A model generated the notes under the pieces. That model saw only the letters and a program-made list of their open reading frames with translations, had not been told where the DNA came from and made no database searches. From NCBI RefSeq assembly GCF_900090105.1, contig NZ_FMDM01000017.1, positions 62,001 to 126,000 of the forward strand: DNA of 64,000 nucleotides, read 5' to 3'. The stretch comes from Micromonospora humi (GTDB lineage: Bacteria; Actinomycetota; Actinomycetes; Mycobacteriales; Micromonosporaceae). A program made the translations under genes and the position numbers. Below, piece after piece: positions 40,796-49,063 of the stretch. The stretch's first letter is position 1, and every line of letters starts with the position of its first letter.

Positions 40796-42400
40796 TCACC
40801 GGGCGGGGCAGCGCAGCCCCTCCCGGGGGACGGTGAGCGAGATCAGATACGCGTCGACGGCCCTGGTCACGCACGCGGTCTGCGGGTAGGCGGTGTGCCC
40901 CTCGCCCTCCCAGGTGAGCACCCGGCCGACACCGAGCATCGAGGCGAGCGCGGCGGTCTGCTCGTAGGGCGTGGCCGGGTCACCGGTGGTGCCGACCACC
41001 AGGATCGGCGGCGCGCCGGCCGCCCGGCCGGTCGGGTAGGGGTCACGTTCGCCCGGCCACTCCACGCAGCCGAGCATGCCCACCGCCAGCGCCGGACCGA
41101 ACAGCGGATATTTCTGCCGCCACTGCGACTGCAGCGATCGGACCTGCTCGCGGGTCGGCTTCTCGGTCTCGTCGGCGCAGTTGACCGCCATGTTGGCGTC
41201 GAACAGGTTCGAGTAGTGCCCGTCGTCCTCGCGGCCGGCGTAGGCGTCGGCGAGCTTGAACACGCCCGCCGGGTCGCCACCCTGCAACTCGTCGATCGCC
41301 CGGGCCAGCTCCTGCCAACCCTGCTCGGTGTAGAGCGAGGAGATCACCGCGTAGAAGACCCAGCCGGCGGTGGCCTCCCGGCCGTCCGCGCCGCGCACCG
41401 GCGAGACGTTCGCCTTGTCGATCGCGGCGGTGACCGCGCCGCGTGCGTCCGGCGCGATCGGGCAGCGCCCGGCGTTCGCCGTGCACCACCGGGAGAAGTT
41501 GTCGAACGCCCGCTCGAAGCCCTTGGCCTGACTTTCCGAGCCGGCGACCAGCTGCTGCCTCGGGTCGACCGCGCCGTCGAGCACCAGCGCCCGCACCCGC
41601 TGCGGATAGAGCTGGGCGTAGGTGGCGCCGAGCAACGTGCCGTAGGAGTAGCCGAGGTAGGTCAGCTTCTCGTCGCCGACCGCCGCGCGCACCGCGTCCA
41701 TGTCCCGGGCGGCCTGCTCGGTGCCGTAGAGCGGGAGCTGGTCGCCGTACTTCCCGCCGCACCGCGCGCCGATGCGCCGGTTGAGGTCGACGAAGCCGTC
41801 GAAGGACGCCTGGCTCTCCGGGTCGGGGTCGTAGCCGAAGCTGGCGTCCAGGTCGGCGTCGGGGATGCACTTGACCGGGCTGGACCGGGCCACCCCGCGC
41901 GGATCGAAGCCGACGATGTCGAACCGGTCGGTGATCGCCGTGGGCAGGCCGCCGAACGCCGGGCCGAAGGAGAGGTAGACCGCGGTGTCCACCCCGGAGG
42001 CGCCGGGACCGCCCGGGTTGACCACGAGCGACCCGATCCGGTCCCGTTGCTTGGTGGAGCGCGCCCGGATCAGCGCGATCTCGAACGTCTCGCCGGTGCC
42101 CGGCCCGGTGGTCGCGCCGGTGGCCGCCCCGGCGCCCCAGTTGCGCGGCACCGCGATCCGGGCGCACTCGTAGCGCATGTCGGCGGCGCCGCGGCCGACC
42201 AGCTCGTCGGGCACCTCCGGGCAGGCCCGCCAGGTGGGCGCGCTGCCCGGCGGCGCCGCCTCGCCCTCGCTCTCGGCACGCGGGGCGAACGCCGGCAGCG
42301 TGCAGCCGGCGGTGAGCACCACCGCCGCGACGAACGCGGCCGGCGTGGGCCGGACCCGGCGGGGCCGGTCGGAGAAGCCTGTCACGTGGGCGCCTTCCAT
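40796..42400 (-). CDS. tripeptidyl-aminopeptidase-like alpha/beta hydrolase lipoprotein
   Basis: 534 residues. Lipobox TAGC gives lipid-modified Cys33. The alpha/beta fold has the oxyanion region VVNPGGPGASG, nucleophile Ser252 in LGYSYGT, acid in VVGTTGDPATP and histidine in GEGHTAYPQT. The cap domain carries several cysteines, as in Streptomyces tripeptidyl aminopeptidases (S33/TAP). It probably releases short peptides at the cell surface. ATG 42400 or the GTG five codons later may be used. It ends 15 bp from the convergent YncE-like gene. Confidence 0.9.
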   Translation of the reverse strand: MEGAHVTGFSDRPRRVRPTPAAFVAAVVLTAGCTLPAFAPRAESEGEAAPPGSAPTWRACPEVPDELVGRGAADMRYECARIAVPRNWGAGAATGATTGPGTGETFEIALIRARSTKQRDRIGSLVVNPGGPGASGVDTAVYLSFGPAFGGLPTAITDRFDIVGFDPRGVARSSPVKCIPDADLDASFGYDPDPESQASFDGFVDLNRRIGARCGGKYGDQLPLYGTEQAARDMDAVRAAVGDEKLTYLGYSYGTLLGATYAQLYPQRVRALVLDGAVDPRQQLVAGSESQAKGFERAFDNFSRWCTANAGRCPIAPDARGAVTAAIDKANVSPVRGADGREATAGWVFYAVISSLYTEQGWQELARAIDELQGGDPAGVFKLADAYAGREDDGHYSNLFDANMAVNCADETEKPTREQVRSLQSQWRQKYPLFGPALAVGMLGCVEWPGERDPYPTGRAAGAPPILVVGTTGDPATPYEQTAALASMLGVGRVLTWEGEGHTAYPQTACVTRAVDAYLISLTVPREGLRCPAR

Positions 42401-42419
42401 GATCGGGTCGACCGCCAGG

Positions 42420-43532
42420 CTACGCCCGGCCGCCGCTGTCGCTCACCGTCGCCGCCGGATCCCCGCGCAGCACCTCGTCGACGTCGAAGCGGACCGGGCG
42501 GTCGAGCTGCCCGTAGTCGCACGAGCGGGGGTCGCGGTCGGGGCGCCAGCGCAGGAACCGCGCGGTGTGCCGCAACCGGTCACCCTCCATCGCGTCGTAG
42601 GCCACCTCGACCACCAGCTCGGGGCGCAGCGGCTCCCACTCCAGGTTCTTGCCGCCGGTCCACCGGCTCACCCCGCCCGGGATGCGTTGACCCCGCTCGT
42701 GGTCGCCGTGCACCCACGGGTGGTCGCCGCCGACGTCGCGGTAGGGCTCCAACTCGTCGAGCAGCTCCTTGCGGCGGGCCATGGTGAACGAGGAGCTGAC
42801 CCCGATGTGGTGCAGCAACCCGTCGTCGCCGTAGAGACCGAGCAGCAGCGAGCCGACCACCGGGCCGGACTTGTGCCAGCGGAAGCCGGCCACCACCGCG
42901 TCGGCCGTGCGGGCGTGCTTGACCTTGGACATCAGCCGCTTGCCCGGCTGGTAGGGCAGGTCGGCCGGCTTGACGATGAGCCCGTCCAGCCCGGCGCCCT
43001 CGAACACCTCGAACCAGCGCCGGGCCGTCTGCGGGTCGGTGGTCACCTGGGTCACGTGCACCGGCGGCCGGACCCCGGCCAGCGCCCGCTCCAGCCGCTC
43101 CCGGCGCTGCGGGTAGGGCCGGTCGGTGAGCAGCTCGTCGTCGAGGGCGAGCAGGTCGAACGCGACGAAGTCGGCGGGCGTGGTCTCGGCCAGCAGCTTC
43201 ACCCGCGACGCGGCCGGATGGATGCGCTGCGCCAGCAGCTCGAAGTCGAGCCGCGGCTGACCGCCCGGACCGTCCCGTCGGATCACGATCAGCTCGCCGT
43301 CGACCGCGCACCGGGGCGGGAGCTGGCGGCGTGCCTGCTCCACCACCTCGGGGAAGTAGCGGGTCATCGACTTGCCGCCCCGGCTGGCCAGCTCGACCTC
43401 GTCGCCGTCGCGGAAGACGATGCAGCGGAAGCCGTCCCACTTCGGCTCGTAGGTCAGGCCGGGGTCGGTGGGCAGCTCGGCCACGCTCTTGGCCAGCATC
43501 GGCTCGACCGGCGGGTTGATCGGCAGGTCCAC
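42420..43532 (-). CDS. ligC: ATP-dependent DNA ligase (LigC type)
   Basis: 370 residues. Adenylation Lys31 in motif I (EPKWDGFRC), motif III/IIIa (VAFDLLALDDELL), motif IV (GLDGLIVKP) and motif V (KVKHARTADAVVAGFRW), followed by an OB domain to about 340. Length and lack of extra domains match LigC rather than LigD. It seals nicks using ATP, and works in end joining and base-excision repair. With the separate LigD-type polymerase at 27065 it may make a split break-repair set. GTG 43532 is preferred. Confidence 0.92.
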   Translation of the reverse strand: MDLPINPPVEPMLAKSVAELPTDPGLTYEPKWDGFRCIVFRDGDEVELASRGGKSMTRYFPEVVEQARRQLPPRCAVDGELIVIRRDGPGGQPRLDFELLAQRIHPAASRVKLLAETTPADFVAFDLLALDDELLTDRPYPQRRERLERALAGVRPPVHVTQVTTDPQTARRWFEVFEGAGLDGLIVKPADLPYQPGKRLMSKVKHARTADAVVAGFRWHKSGPVVGSLLLGLYGDDGLLHHIGVSSSFTMARRKELLDELEPYRDVGGDHPWVHGDHERGQRIPGGVSRWTGGKNLEWEPLRPELVVEVAYDAMEGDRLRHTARFLRWRPDRDPRSCDYGQLDRPVRFDVDEVLRGDPAATVSDSGGRA

Positions 43533-43667
43533 GGCGACCAGTCAACCAGACCCCACCGACACCCGTGAGCCAGATCACCGGCGGCGCCGGACGGCGTGTC
43601 CCGGCCCGGGCCGCTTCGTCACCCGCGCCCGGATGGTGACGCCGCAGGTCAGAGCTACCGTCGCGAG

Positions 43668-43880
43668 GTGCCGGAGTGGAGCTGCGGATGCTGCGGGCGC
43701 TGGCGGGTCAGCGTGGAGCTGGTCCGCGGGCGGTACCGCTACCGGCTCGCGCACCGCTACCCGCCGGAGCACGGCGGCGGCGCGAACGTGGTCGGCGAGG
43801 CGGGCTCGGTGGCCGAGCTGGAGCGCCTGCTCCGCCGGTACGCCCCGGTCGGCCTGGCCGATCTCCACGAGGCCGCCTGA
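43668..43880 (+). CDS. small conserved cysteine-containing protein
   Basis: 70 residues from GTG 43668. The CGCCGRWR segment (about 6-13) could bind a metal with outside help; the rest is basic and has HRYPPEHGGGANVVGEAGSVAELERLLRRYAPVGL, a beta-alpha piece. A GAGG site lies immediately upstream, though spacing to the GTG is short. Codon use is coding-like. I have no family for it. Confidence 0.6.
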   Translation: MPEWSCGCCGRWRVSVELVRGRYRYRLAHRYPPEHGGGANVVGEAGSVAELERLLRRYAPVGLADLHEAA

Positions 43881-43926
43881 AGCGGGTCGCCGGTCGCCGG
43901 CCGAGCAGGTCGACCGCCCCCTGAGC

Positions 43927-43992
43927 GCCTGCAAACTTGATGGCGTGGATGACTCACACCCGTGACTCATCCGTGCCATCAAGTTTGCAGGC
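43927..43992. repeat. 18-bp perfect intergenic inverted repeat with extended stem
   Basis: Arms GCCTGCAAACTTGATGGC (43927-43944) and its exact complement at 43975-43992. Pairing continues inside through GGATGA/TCATCC and TCAC/GTGA, leaving a loop of about 4-5 nt. It sits in the 219-bp gap between the small protein (stop 43880) and the SRPBCC gene (start 44100), both on the plus strand. Confidence 0.85.
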
Positions 43993-44099
43993 CTCGGAGA
44001 GACCTCAACCGTTGGCTGCGGAACCGTCCCCAACCGCACGGACAACCGCGCATCGACGCCCGGCGTATTCTCGGCGGACCGGCTCCGAGGAGGAACCAC

Positions 44100-44522
44100 A
44101 TGCGCTTCGTCGAGACCGTGGAGATCGCCGCCGACGTCGAGCGGGTCTGGGCCGTGCAGAGCGACGTGGAGCGCTGGCCCGAATGGACGCCCTCGGTCAG
44201 CGCCGCCCGCCGGCTGGAGCCCGGTCCGCTGGTCCTCGGCTCGACCGCCCGGCTGACCCAGCCCCGGCTGCGCCCCGCGGTGTGGCGGGTCACCGAGATC
44301 GACCCGCCGCACGCCTTCGTCTGGGAGTCCACCGCCCCCGGCGTGCGCAGCCGCGGCGAGCACCGGCTGGTCCCGCTGGGCGACGGACGGACCCGCGCCG
44401 AGCTGGTGCTGACCCAGACCGGCCCGCTGGCCGGGCTGGTGGGGCTGTTCGGCGGCGCCACCATGCGCCGCTACCTGCGCCAGGAGGCGGACGGGCTCAG
44501 GCGCCGCTGCGAGCCGGGCTGA
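44100..44522 (+). CDS. SRPBCC family protein (polyketide cyclase/dehydrase-like)
   Basis: 140 residues with a single START-like hydrophobic-pocket fold: MRFVETVEIAADVERVWAVQSDVERWPEWTPSVSA at the start, a VWRVTEIDPPHAFVWES strand pair, and a C-terminal helix (MRRYLRQEADGLRRRCE). The fold binds small hydrophobic ligands; activity cannot be inferred. AGGAGG precedes ATG 44100. The 3' end overlaps the convergent GNAT gene by 26 bp. Confidence 0.9.
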   Translation: MRFVETVEIAADVERVWAVQSDVERWPEWTPSVSAARRLEPGPLVLGSTARLTQPRLRPAVWRVTEIDPPHAFVWESTAPGVRSRGEHRLVPLGDGRTRAELVLTQTGPLAGLVGLFGGATMRRYLRQEADGLRRRCEPG

Positions 44523-44985
44523 CCTTCTCCAGCACCGCCAGCCGGTTGCCGTTCTCGTCCGCCCGGTGCGCCACCACCCGATAGCCGCGCCGGGCGTACA
44601 GCCCCAGGTTGTCGGCGCTCTGCGCGCCGGTGAACAACGCGAACCGCGCCACCCGGCCGGCGCACGCCTGCTCCACCGCGGTCAGCAGTCGCCCGCCGAC
44701 GCCGGCTCCCTGCTGGTCCGGTGCGACCGAGAGCCGGCCCACATGGGCGGTGTCGCCGTCCAGGCGGGCCCGCACCGACCCGACCAGGCGGGTCCCACGC
44801 CGGGCGGCGAGCACCACGCCCGGACCGGCAAGCGCCGCCCGGACCTCGTCCAGCGTCTCGGTCAGCGGGGGCAGGAACGGGTCCCGGTAGCGCTGCGCCT
44901 CCACCAGGTACGCGGCGCGTTGCACGGTGAGGATCTCACCGGCGTCCGCGACGACGGCGGGGGCGATGGTCACGTCGTCGGTCAC
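44497..44985 (-). CDS. GNAT acetyltransferase
   Basis: 162 residues. Acetyl-CoA loop VAPDQQGAGVGGRLL (Q-Q-G-A-G-V-G), helix AVEQACAGRVARFALFTGAQS, and NLGLYARRGYRVVAHRADENGNRLAVLEK are typical of GNATs. GTG 44985 begins VTDDVTIAPAVV. Its stop lies inside the 3' end of the convergent SRPBCC gene, a tail-to-tail overlap of 26 bp. Confidence 0.88.
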   Translation of the reverse strand: MTDDVTIAPAVVADAGEILTVQRAAYLVEAQRYRDPFLPPLTETLDEVRAALAGPGVVLAARRGTRLVGSVRARLDGDTAHVGRLSVAPDQQGAGVGGRLLTAVEQACAGRVARFALFTGAQSADNLGLYARRGYRVVAHRADENGNRLAVLEKVSPARSGA

Positions 44986-45057
44986 CGGCTCAGCTCACCA
45001 CACCCGCCCCGGACGGTCGTACCCTGGCGGGTGTCCCCACGCGAGGAGGTGGCCGAC

Positions 45058-45558
45058 GTGGCCGAGCTGACGTACCCGGAGGTGGGCGCGACCCGCGACG
45101 GCGACCTGCCGGCCGGCTACCACCACCTGCGCCACCGGGTCCGGCTGCCGGACGGCGGCTTCCCCGCCGCGGCGGACGCGGTGCTCGGCTGGCGGCTGCA
45201 CCGCGCCGCCGGCGTGGTGATGCGCGCCGACGCGCCGCGCGCCGCCCCCGGGGTGCGGGTCACGCCGGGCCTCGGCGTCGGGCCGGCGCGGGTCTGGGGG
45301 CCGACCGAGGTGGTCTGGGCGGTCGACGAACCGGACCGGGCCGGCTTCGGCTACGGCACGCTGCCCGGGCACCCGGAGATCGGCGAGGAGGCGTTCCTGG
45401 TCACCCGCGGCCCCGACGGGACCTTCTTCGAGGTGACCGCGTTCAGCCGGCCGGCGCACTGGTACGTGCGGGCCGCCGGGCCGGTCACCCGGGGCTTCCA
45501 ACTGGCCTACGCCTGGTGGCTGGGGCGCACGCTGCGCCGGCTCGTGACCGGTCAGTAG
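45058..45558 (+). CDS. DUF1990 family protein
   Basis: 166 residues. The typical opening LTYPEVGATRDGDLPAGYHHLRHRVRL and the end PAHWYVRAAGPVTRGFQLAYAWWLGRTLRRL match DUF1990, an actinobacterial and plant family of unknown function with a lipocalin/SRPBCC-like look. GTG 45058 is chosen because GAGGAGGT lies 7 nt upstream; GTG 45031 has none. The 3' end overlaps the convergent glycosylase by 7 bp. Confidence 0.85.
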   Translation: MAELTYPEVGATRDGDLPAGYHHLRHRVRLPDGGFPAAADAVLGWRLHRAAGVVMRADAPRAAPGVRVTPGLGVGPARVWGPTEVVWAVDEPDRAGFGYGTLPGHPEIGEEAFLVTRGPDGTFFEVTAFSRPAHWYVRAAGPVTRGFQLAYAWWLGRTLRRLVTGQ

Positions 45559-46466
45559 CGGGCGAAGGAGCGGATCGGGGCGCGCGGCCCGTACTTCGGC
45601 GCCTGCACGCCGGCCGCCTCCAGCAGCACGCACACCCGCCCCCGGTGGCCGGTGAACGGCGCCAGCAGCGCCAGCATCCGGGCGTCGTCGCCGCGCGGCT
45701 CCCCGGCCAGCGCCCAGGCCACCGTGTTCGGCACGTGGTAGTCGCCGACGCTCACCGCGTCCGGGTCCCCGTACGCGATCCGGACCACCTCGGCGGCGGT
45801 CCACGGCCCGATCCCGGCGATGGCGGTGAGCCGGCGGGTGGCCTCGGCCGCGTCCGCGCAGCGTTCCAGCCGGTCCGCGACGGCGGCCGCGCGGCGCAGC
45901 GTGTCCGCCCGGCGCTGCTCCACCCCGAACGGGTGGAACACCCAGTACGGCGTGGCCGCCACCGCGGCCGGCTCCGGCGGCAGCAGCAGCGGTTGCAGCG
46001 GACCCGGCGCCGGCTCGCGGAAGTGCCGCACGGTCGCCGCGTACGCCCGGTAGGCCTCCTTGCCGGTCACCTTCTGCTCGAAGACGGCCCGCAGCAGCCG
46101 GGGGAAGACCTGGCCGGTGGCGGGCATCCGCAGCCCGTGGTGCTGGTGGGCCAGCCGGGCGACGAGGGGGTGCGTGGCGGCCAGCGCGGGGAACCCGGTC
46201 AGGTCGTCGCGCAGCCCGGCGACGCCGTCGGCCCGGTCGACCACCCACGCCGCGCCCGGCCCGTACCCCTCGGCGACCAGCTCGCCGGCCTCCGGGCGCA
46301 GCGCCAGCGTGGCCGGGCCGTCCGGGGTGCGGGTGGCCCACCAGAAGCTGCCGGCGGCGATCCGCGCGCACGGGTCGTACGGGCTGAAGGTCAACGCCCG
46401 CACCGAGGCGGCGAGTCGGTAGCCGGCCGGGGGGCGCAGCGTCCGGCGGGCGGCGGGCGAGGTCAC
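45552..46466 (-). CDS. AlkA-like DNA-3-methyladenine glycosylase (HhH-GPD)
   Basis: 304 residues. The helix-hairpin-helix LTAIAGIGPWTAAEVV (about 225-245) is followed by the catalytic aspartate in GDPDAVSVGDYHVPN. The N-terminal part (about 1-100) is an AlkA-type accessory domain. It excises alkylated bases in base-excision repair. GTG 46466 is preferred; upstream in-frame sequence to 46586 runs through strong hairpins and lacks codon bias. Ends GPRAPIRSFARY. Confidence 0.88.
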   Translation of the reverse strand: MTSPAARRTLRPPAGYRLAASVRALTFSPYDPCARIAAGSFWWATRTPDGPATLALRPEAGELVAEGYGPGAAWVVDRADGVAGLRDDLTGFPALAATHPLVARLAHQHHGLRMPATGQVFPRLLRAVFEQKVTGKEAYRAYAATVRHFREPAPGPLQPLLLPPEPAAVAATPYWVFHPFGVEQRRADTLRRAAAVADRLERCADAAEATRRLTAIAGIGPWTAAEVVRIAYGDPDAVSVGDYHVPNTVAWALAGEPRGDDARMLALLAPFTGHRGRVCVLLEAAGVQAPKYGPRAPIRSFARY

Positions 46467-46500
46467 CCCGCCACTCTGCCACGCGGGGCCGCCGTGACGG

Positions 46501-46630
46501 CGGACACCGCCGCACGCTGCGCGCGTGCGACGGTGTCCGTGCCGGGAGGCGGGGCGATGCCGGTACGCCCCGCCTCCCGGGTCCACGACGGTGACCGGCC
46601 GCGCCCTCCCCGGCGGCGGCCGGTCACCGT
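46501..46630. terminator. three consecutive long hairpins
   Basis: Hairpin 1: CGGACACCG plus CGCACGC paired with 46523-46539 across one mismatch. Hairpin 2: CCGGGAGGCGGGGCG (46542-46556) with exact complement 46566-46580. Hairpin 3: ACGGTGACCGGCC (46588-46600) with exact complement 46618-46630. They fill the gap between the COG4315 lipoprotein stop (46643) and the glycosylase start (46466), both minus strand. A strong terminator is likely; three in a row is unusual. Confidence 0.8.
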
Positions 46631-46642
46631 GTTCCGGTGCGG

Positions 46643-47299
46643 TCAGTACGAGTAGTCCGAGCCGCCACCCGAGCTGCCCGAGTCACCCGACGCCGGCGGG
46701 GCGACCGCCTTCGGGGTGCCCGTCGGCAGGCAGGTCAGGTTCTTCTTGCCGTTCGGGTCGACGACGAACCAGGTCCCGCCGACGCCCTGGCCCTTCCACT
46801 GGCCCGGCTTCTTGTCGCCGATGTAGCGGTAGACCGGCCAGTCGCCGATGGTGATCTGGCGGGTGCCGTCCTGGCGGGTGACGGTGCCCACCTTGTCGTC
46901 GGAGACGCCCTGCAACTGCGGGTTGCCGTCGGTCAGCGCCGGCGGCCAGACCTCGGCGCACTTGTCCACGCAGTTGGACTGCGCCGGGTTCGACGAGTCC
47001 TTGTCGAACCGGTACAGCACCCAGCCGTCCTGGTCGGTGACGACCTTGCCCATCCGGGGCAGCTTCTTGCCGACCAGTTCGTCGGTGAGTTTCACGTCCG
47101 ACGGGGGCGCCTTGTCGGCGGCCGGTTCCTCCGGAGCGGCCGACGCCTCCGGTTCGGCGGCCGCGGTGGGCTCGGCCGCGGCGACGGCGACCGGCTCCGC
47201 CGCGCCCGAGTTCGCCCCGTTGTAGCCCGCGGGGGCGCAGGCCGTAAGTGCGACCATCGCGCTCGCGACGATGACGGTCGTCCGCATGTGGTGTGCCAC
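46643..47299 (-). CDS. COG4315-type lipoprotein (secreted repeat of unknown function)
   Basis: 218 residues. Lipobox VALTAC gives lipid-modified Cys21. A low-complexity Ala/Glu/Pro linker (about 30-65) leads to the COG4315 repeat pair: DGWVLYRFDKDSSNPAQSNCVDKCAEVWPP and WPVYRYIGDKKPGQWKGQGVGGTWFVVDPNG. Two cysteines in the first repeat are probably disulfide-bonded. The family often accompanies ECF sigma factors or electron-transfer genes; here a sigma/anti-sigma pair lies just upstream. GTG 47299 has AGGAGG upstream. Confidence 0.9.
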   Translation of the reverse strand: MAHHMRTTVIVASAMVALTACAPAGYNGANSGAAEPVAVAAAEPTAAAEPEASAAPEEPAADKAPPSDVKLTDELVGKKLPRMGKVVTDQDGWVLYRFDKDSSNPAQSNCVDKCAEVWPPALTDGNPQLQGVSDDKVGTVTRQDGTRQITIGDWPVYRYIGDKKPGQWKGQGVGGTWFVVDPNGKKNLTCLPTGTPKAVAPPASGDSGSSGGGSDYSY

Positions 47300-47453
47300 G
47301 TGCCCTCCTCGTTCTTGGCAGTTCGCCGGGTAGTACGGGCGGCAACGCTGTCAAGGTTGAATCGAGAAGGGTGGTCCATTTCACAGTGGACCGGTTGAAC
47401 CGTTCCGGGCCGCCGCGCGTGCGGCACCACAGGGGGAGAGTCCGCAGACGACG

Positions 47454-47490
47454 CGACGGCGCCGGGCGGCCAGGCCGCCCGGCGCCGTCG
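47454..47490 (-). terminator. 17-bp hairpin after the anti-sigma gene
   Basis: Arms CGACGGCGCCGGGCGGC (47454-47470) and exact complement 47474-47490, loop CAG. It starts 11 nt after the anti-sigma stop on the minus strand and fits a terminator for the sigma/anti-sigma operon. Confidence 0.8.
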
Positions 47491-47500
47491 GCGCGGTGGA

Positions 47501-48283
47501 TCAGAGGTCGGCGACGGTCACCAGCGGGCTGGCCACCCCGTTCACGTCCACCGACTGCACCTGGACCTTCTGGATGTCGCCGAGCGGCGCCGAGGTGGAC
47601 GCGCTCAGCAGCAACGACAGCTGGTTCTGGTTGGTGCCGTAGCCGCTGCCCGGCACCGACCACGTGCCGACCACCTCGGTGGTGGAGTTCTTGCGCACCA
47701 CCAGCAGCCGGCAGGTGCGCGGCCCCGGCAGCCGGCTGAGCTGCACGCTGATCTGCGTGCCGTACTCCTTCTTCGCCAGCCACATTGTGGTCTTCACCCC
47801 GGTGCCCGCGTCGGTGGCGTTGTGCTGGTCGCCCTCGATCTCCTTGTCACCGCCCAGGCCCGGCTGGTTGGGATCGGCCGGCCCGCTGCTCGGCGCCGCG
47901 GTGGGCACGCTCGGCGTCGGCGCGGCCTGCGGCGTCGGCGGCGCGTCGTCGCCCAGGAACCCGGCCGCCACACCGCTCAGGCCGCCGAACACCACCACGG
48001 CCGCCGCGGTGGCCAGCAACTGCCGCACCCGGGTACGCCGCCGGTCCCGCCGCACCGCCACCAGCGTCCGGTCCAGCAGCGCCGGATCCGTGTGGGTCTG
48101 CTCCAGCGCGGCCATCGCCTCGCCGTCGATGCCGGCGAGCATCCCCACCACCGGCACCATCGTCTCCAGCTCCGCGGCACACGCCCAGCAGGTGGCCAGG
48201 TGCTCCTCGAACCGCTCGGCGTCCTGTGCGTCCAGCACGCCGAGCGCATACGCGGCGACGTCCATGTGGTCGGCCCGGCTCAT
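47501..48283 (-). CDS. zinc-type anti-sigma factor, membrane-bound
   Basis: 260 residues. The ZAS motif HLATCWAC gives His28, Cys32 and Cys35 (H-x3-C-x2-C). One membrane helix (about 89-110, TAAAVVVFGGLSGVAAGFL) and an extracytoplasmic domain follow. Start ATG 48283 overlaps the sigma stop by ATGA. It probably binds the sigma factor in the cytoplasm and releases it on an envelope signal. Confidence 0.9.
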   Translation of the reverse strand: MSRADHMDVAAYALGVLDAQDAERFEEHLATCWACAAELETMVPVVGMLAGIDGEAMAALEQTHTDPALLDRTLVAVRRDRRRTRVRQLLATAAAVVVFGGLSGVAAGFLGDDAPPTPQAAPTPSVPTAAPSSGPADPNQPGLGGDKEIEGDQHNATDAGTGVKTTMWLAKKEYGTQISVQLSRLPGPRTCRLLVVRKNSTTEVVGTWSVPGSGYGTNQNQLSLLLSASTSAPLGDIQKVQVQSVDVNGVASPLVTVADL

Positions 48284-48981
48284 TCCGTCACCCCCCTCTC
48301 CTGCAGAGCGGTGCGCAGCGCGCGCAGCGCGTAGTAGACCCGAGACTTGGCGGTGCCGAGCGGAAGACCCAGCTCCTCCGCCGCCTCGGGCACGGTCCGA
48401 CCCCGGAAGTACGTCGCCACCAGGATCTCCCGGTGCGACTGGCTCAGCGTACGCAGCGCGTCCGCCACGGTCATGGTGCGCAGCACCCGGTCGGTGCTGT
48501 CCGACTCGGCGAACGCGGTCAGGTCCCGGTCGTACGTCTCCGCCGGGCGGGCCTGCTCGCTGCGGTGCTCGTCGATGGCGATCCGCCGGGCCACCGTGAC
48601 CAGCCACGGTCGCAGCGAGCCCTGGCCCGGCCCGCCGAGGCGGTGCGCGTTGCGCCAGGCCCGCAGCAGCGTCTCCTGCACGATGTCCTCGGCGCGCTGC
48701 CGGTCCCCACCGGTCAGCCGCATCACGAACATCAGCAGCGGGCCGGCGTGTTCGGCGTAGAGCAGGCGGATCAGCTGGTCCGAGTGACTGGCCTCGGCGG
48801 AGGTCGCCTGGTGGCGTCCGGGTGCGGGTCGCGGGGGCGGCACCGGGTCATTCTGGCGATCGGCGGGACGCGCGTCGACCCCCCGGGTCGAGCGCGACGC
48901 GCGCGAGTGCGGCTGTGCCCGGGCGAACATCCACTCGGGCCTCGCCACCTCGCCGTGCCAGCCGGCCGCCACCGCATGCAT
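48280..48981 (-). CDS. ECF-family RNA polymerase sigma factor
   Basis: About 233 residues. Region 2 (about 70-135): LIRLLYAEHAGPLLMFVMRL, then RAEDIVQETLLRAWRN and WLVTVARRIAIDEHRSE. Region 4 (about 175-225): LSQSHREILVATYFRGRTVPEAAEELGLPLGTAKSRVYYALRALR. The 60-residue N-terminal tail is disordered. ATG 48981 has GGAGG upstream; later starts are possible. It is coupled to its anti-sigma factor. The COG4315 lipoprotein downstream is a candidate regulon member. Confidence 0.9.
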   Translation of the reverse strand: MHAVAAGWHGEVARPEWMFARAQPHSRASRSTRGVDARPADRQNDPVPPPRPAPGRHQATSAEASHSDQLIRLLYAEHAGPLLMFVMRLTGGDRQRAEDIVQETLLRAWRNAHRLGGPGQGSLRPWLVTVARRIAIDEHRSEQARPAETYDRDLTAFAESDSTDRVLRTMTVADALRTLSQSHREILVATYFRGRTVPEAAEELGLPLGTAKSRVYYALRALRTALQERGVTE

Positions 48982-49063
48982 GCAGACCTCCGCTGTCCAA
49001 TGACATCAGCCGGCCCCCCACGGGCATGGCCGCCCGGGGATACGCACCGACCGTGCGATCGGA

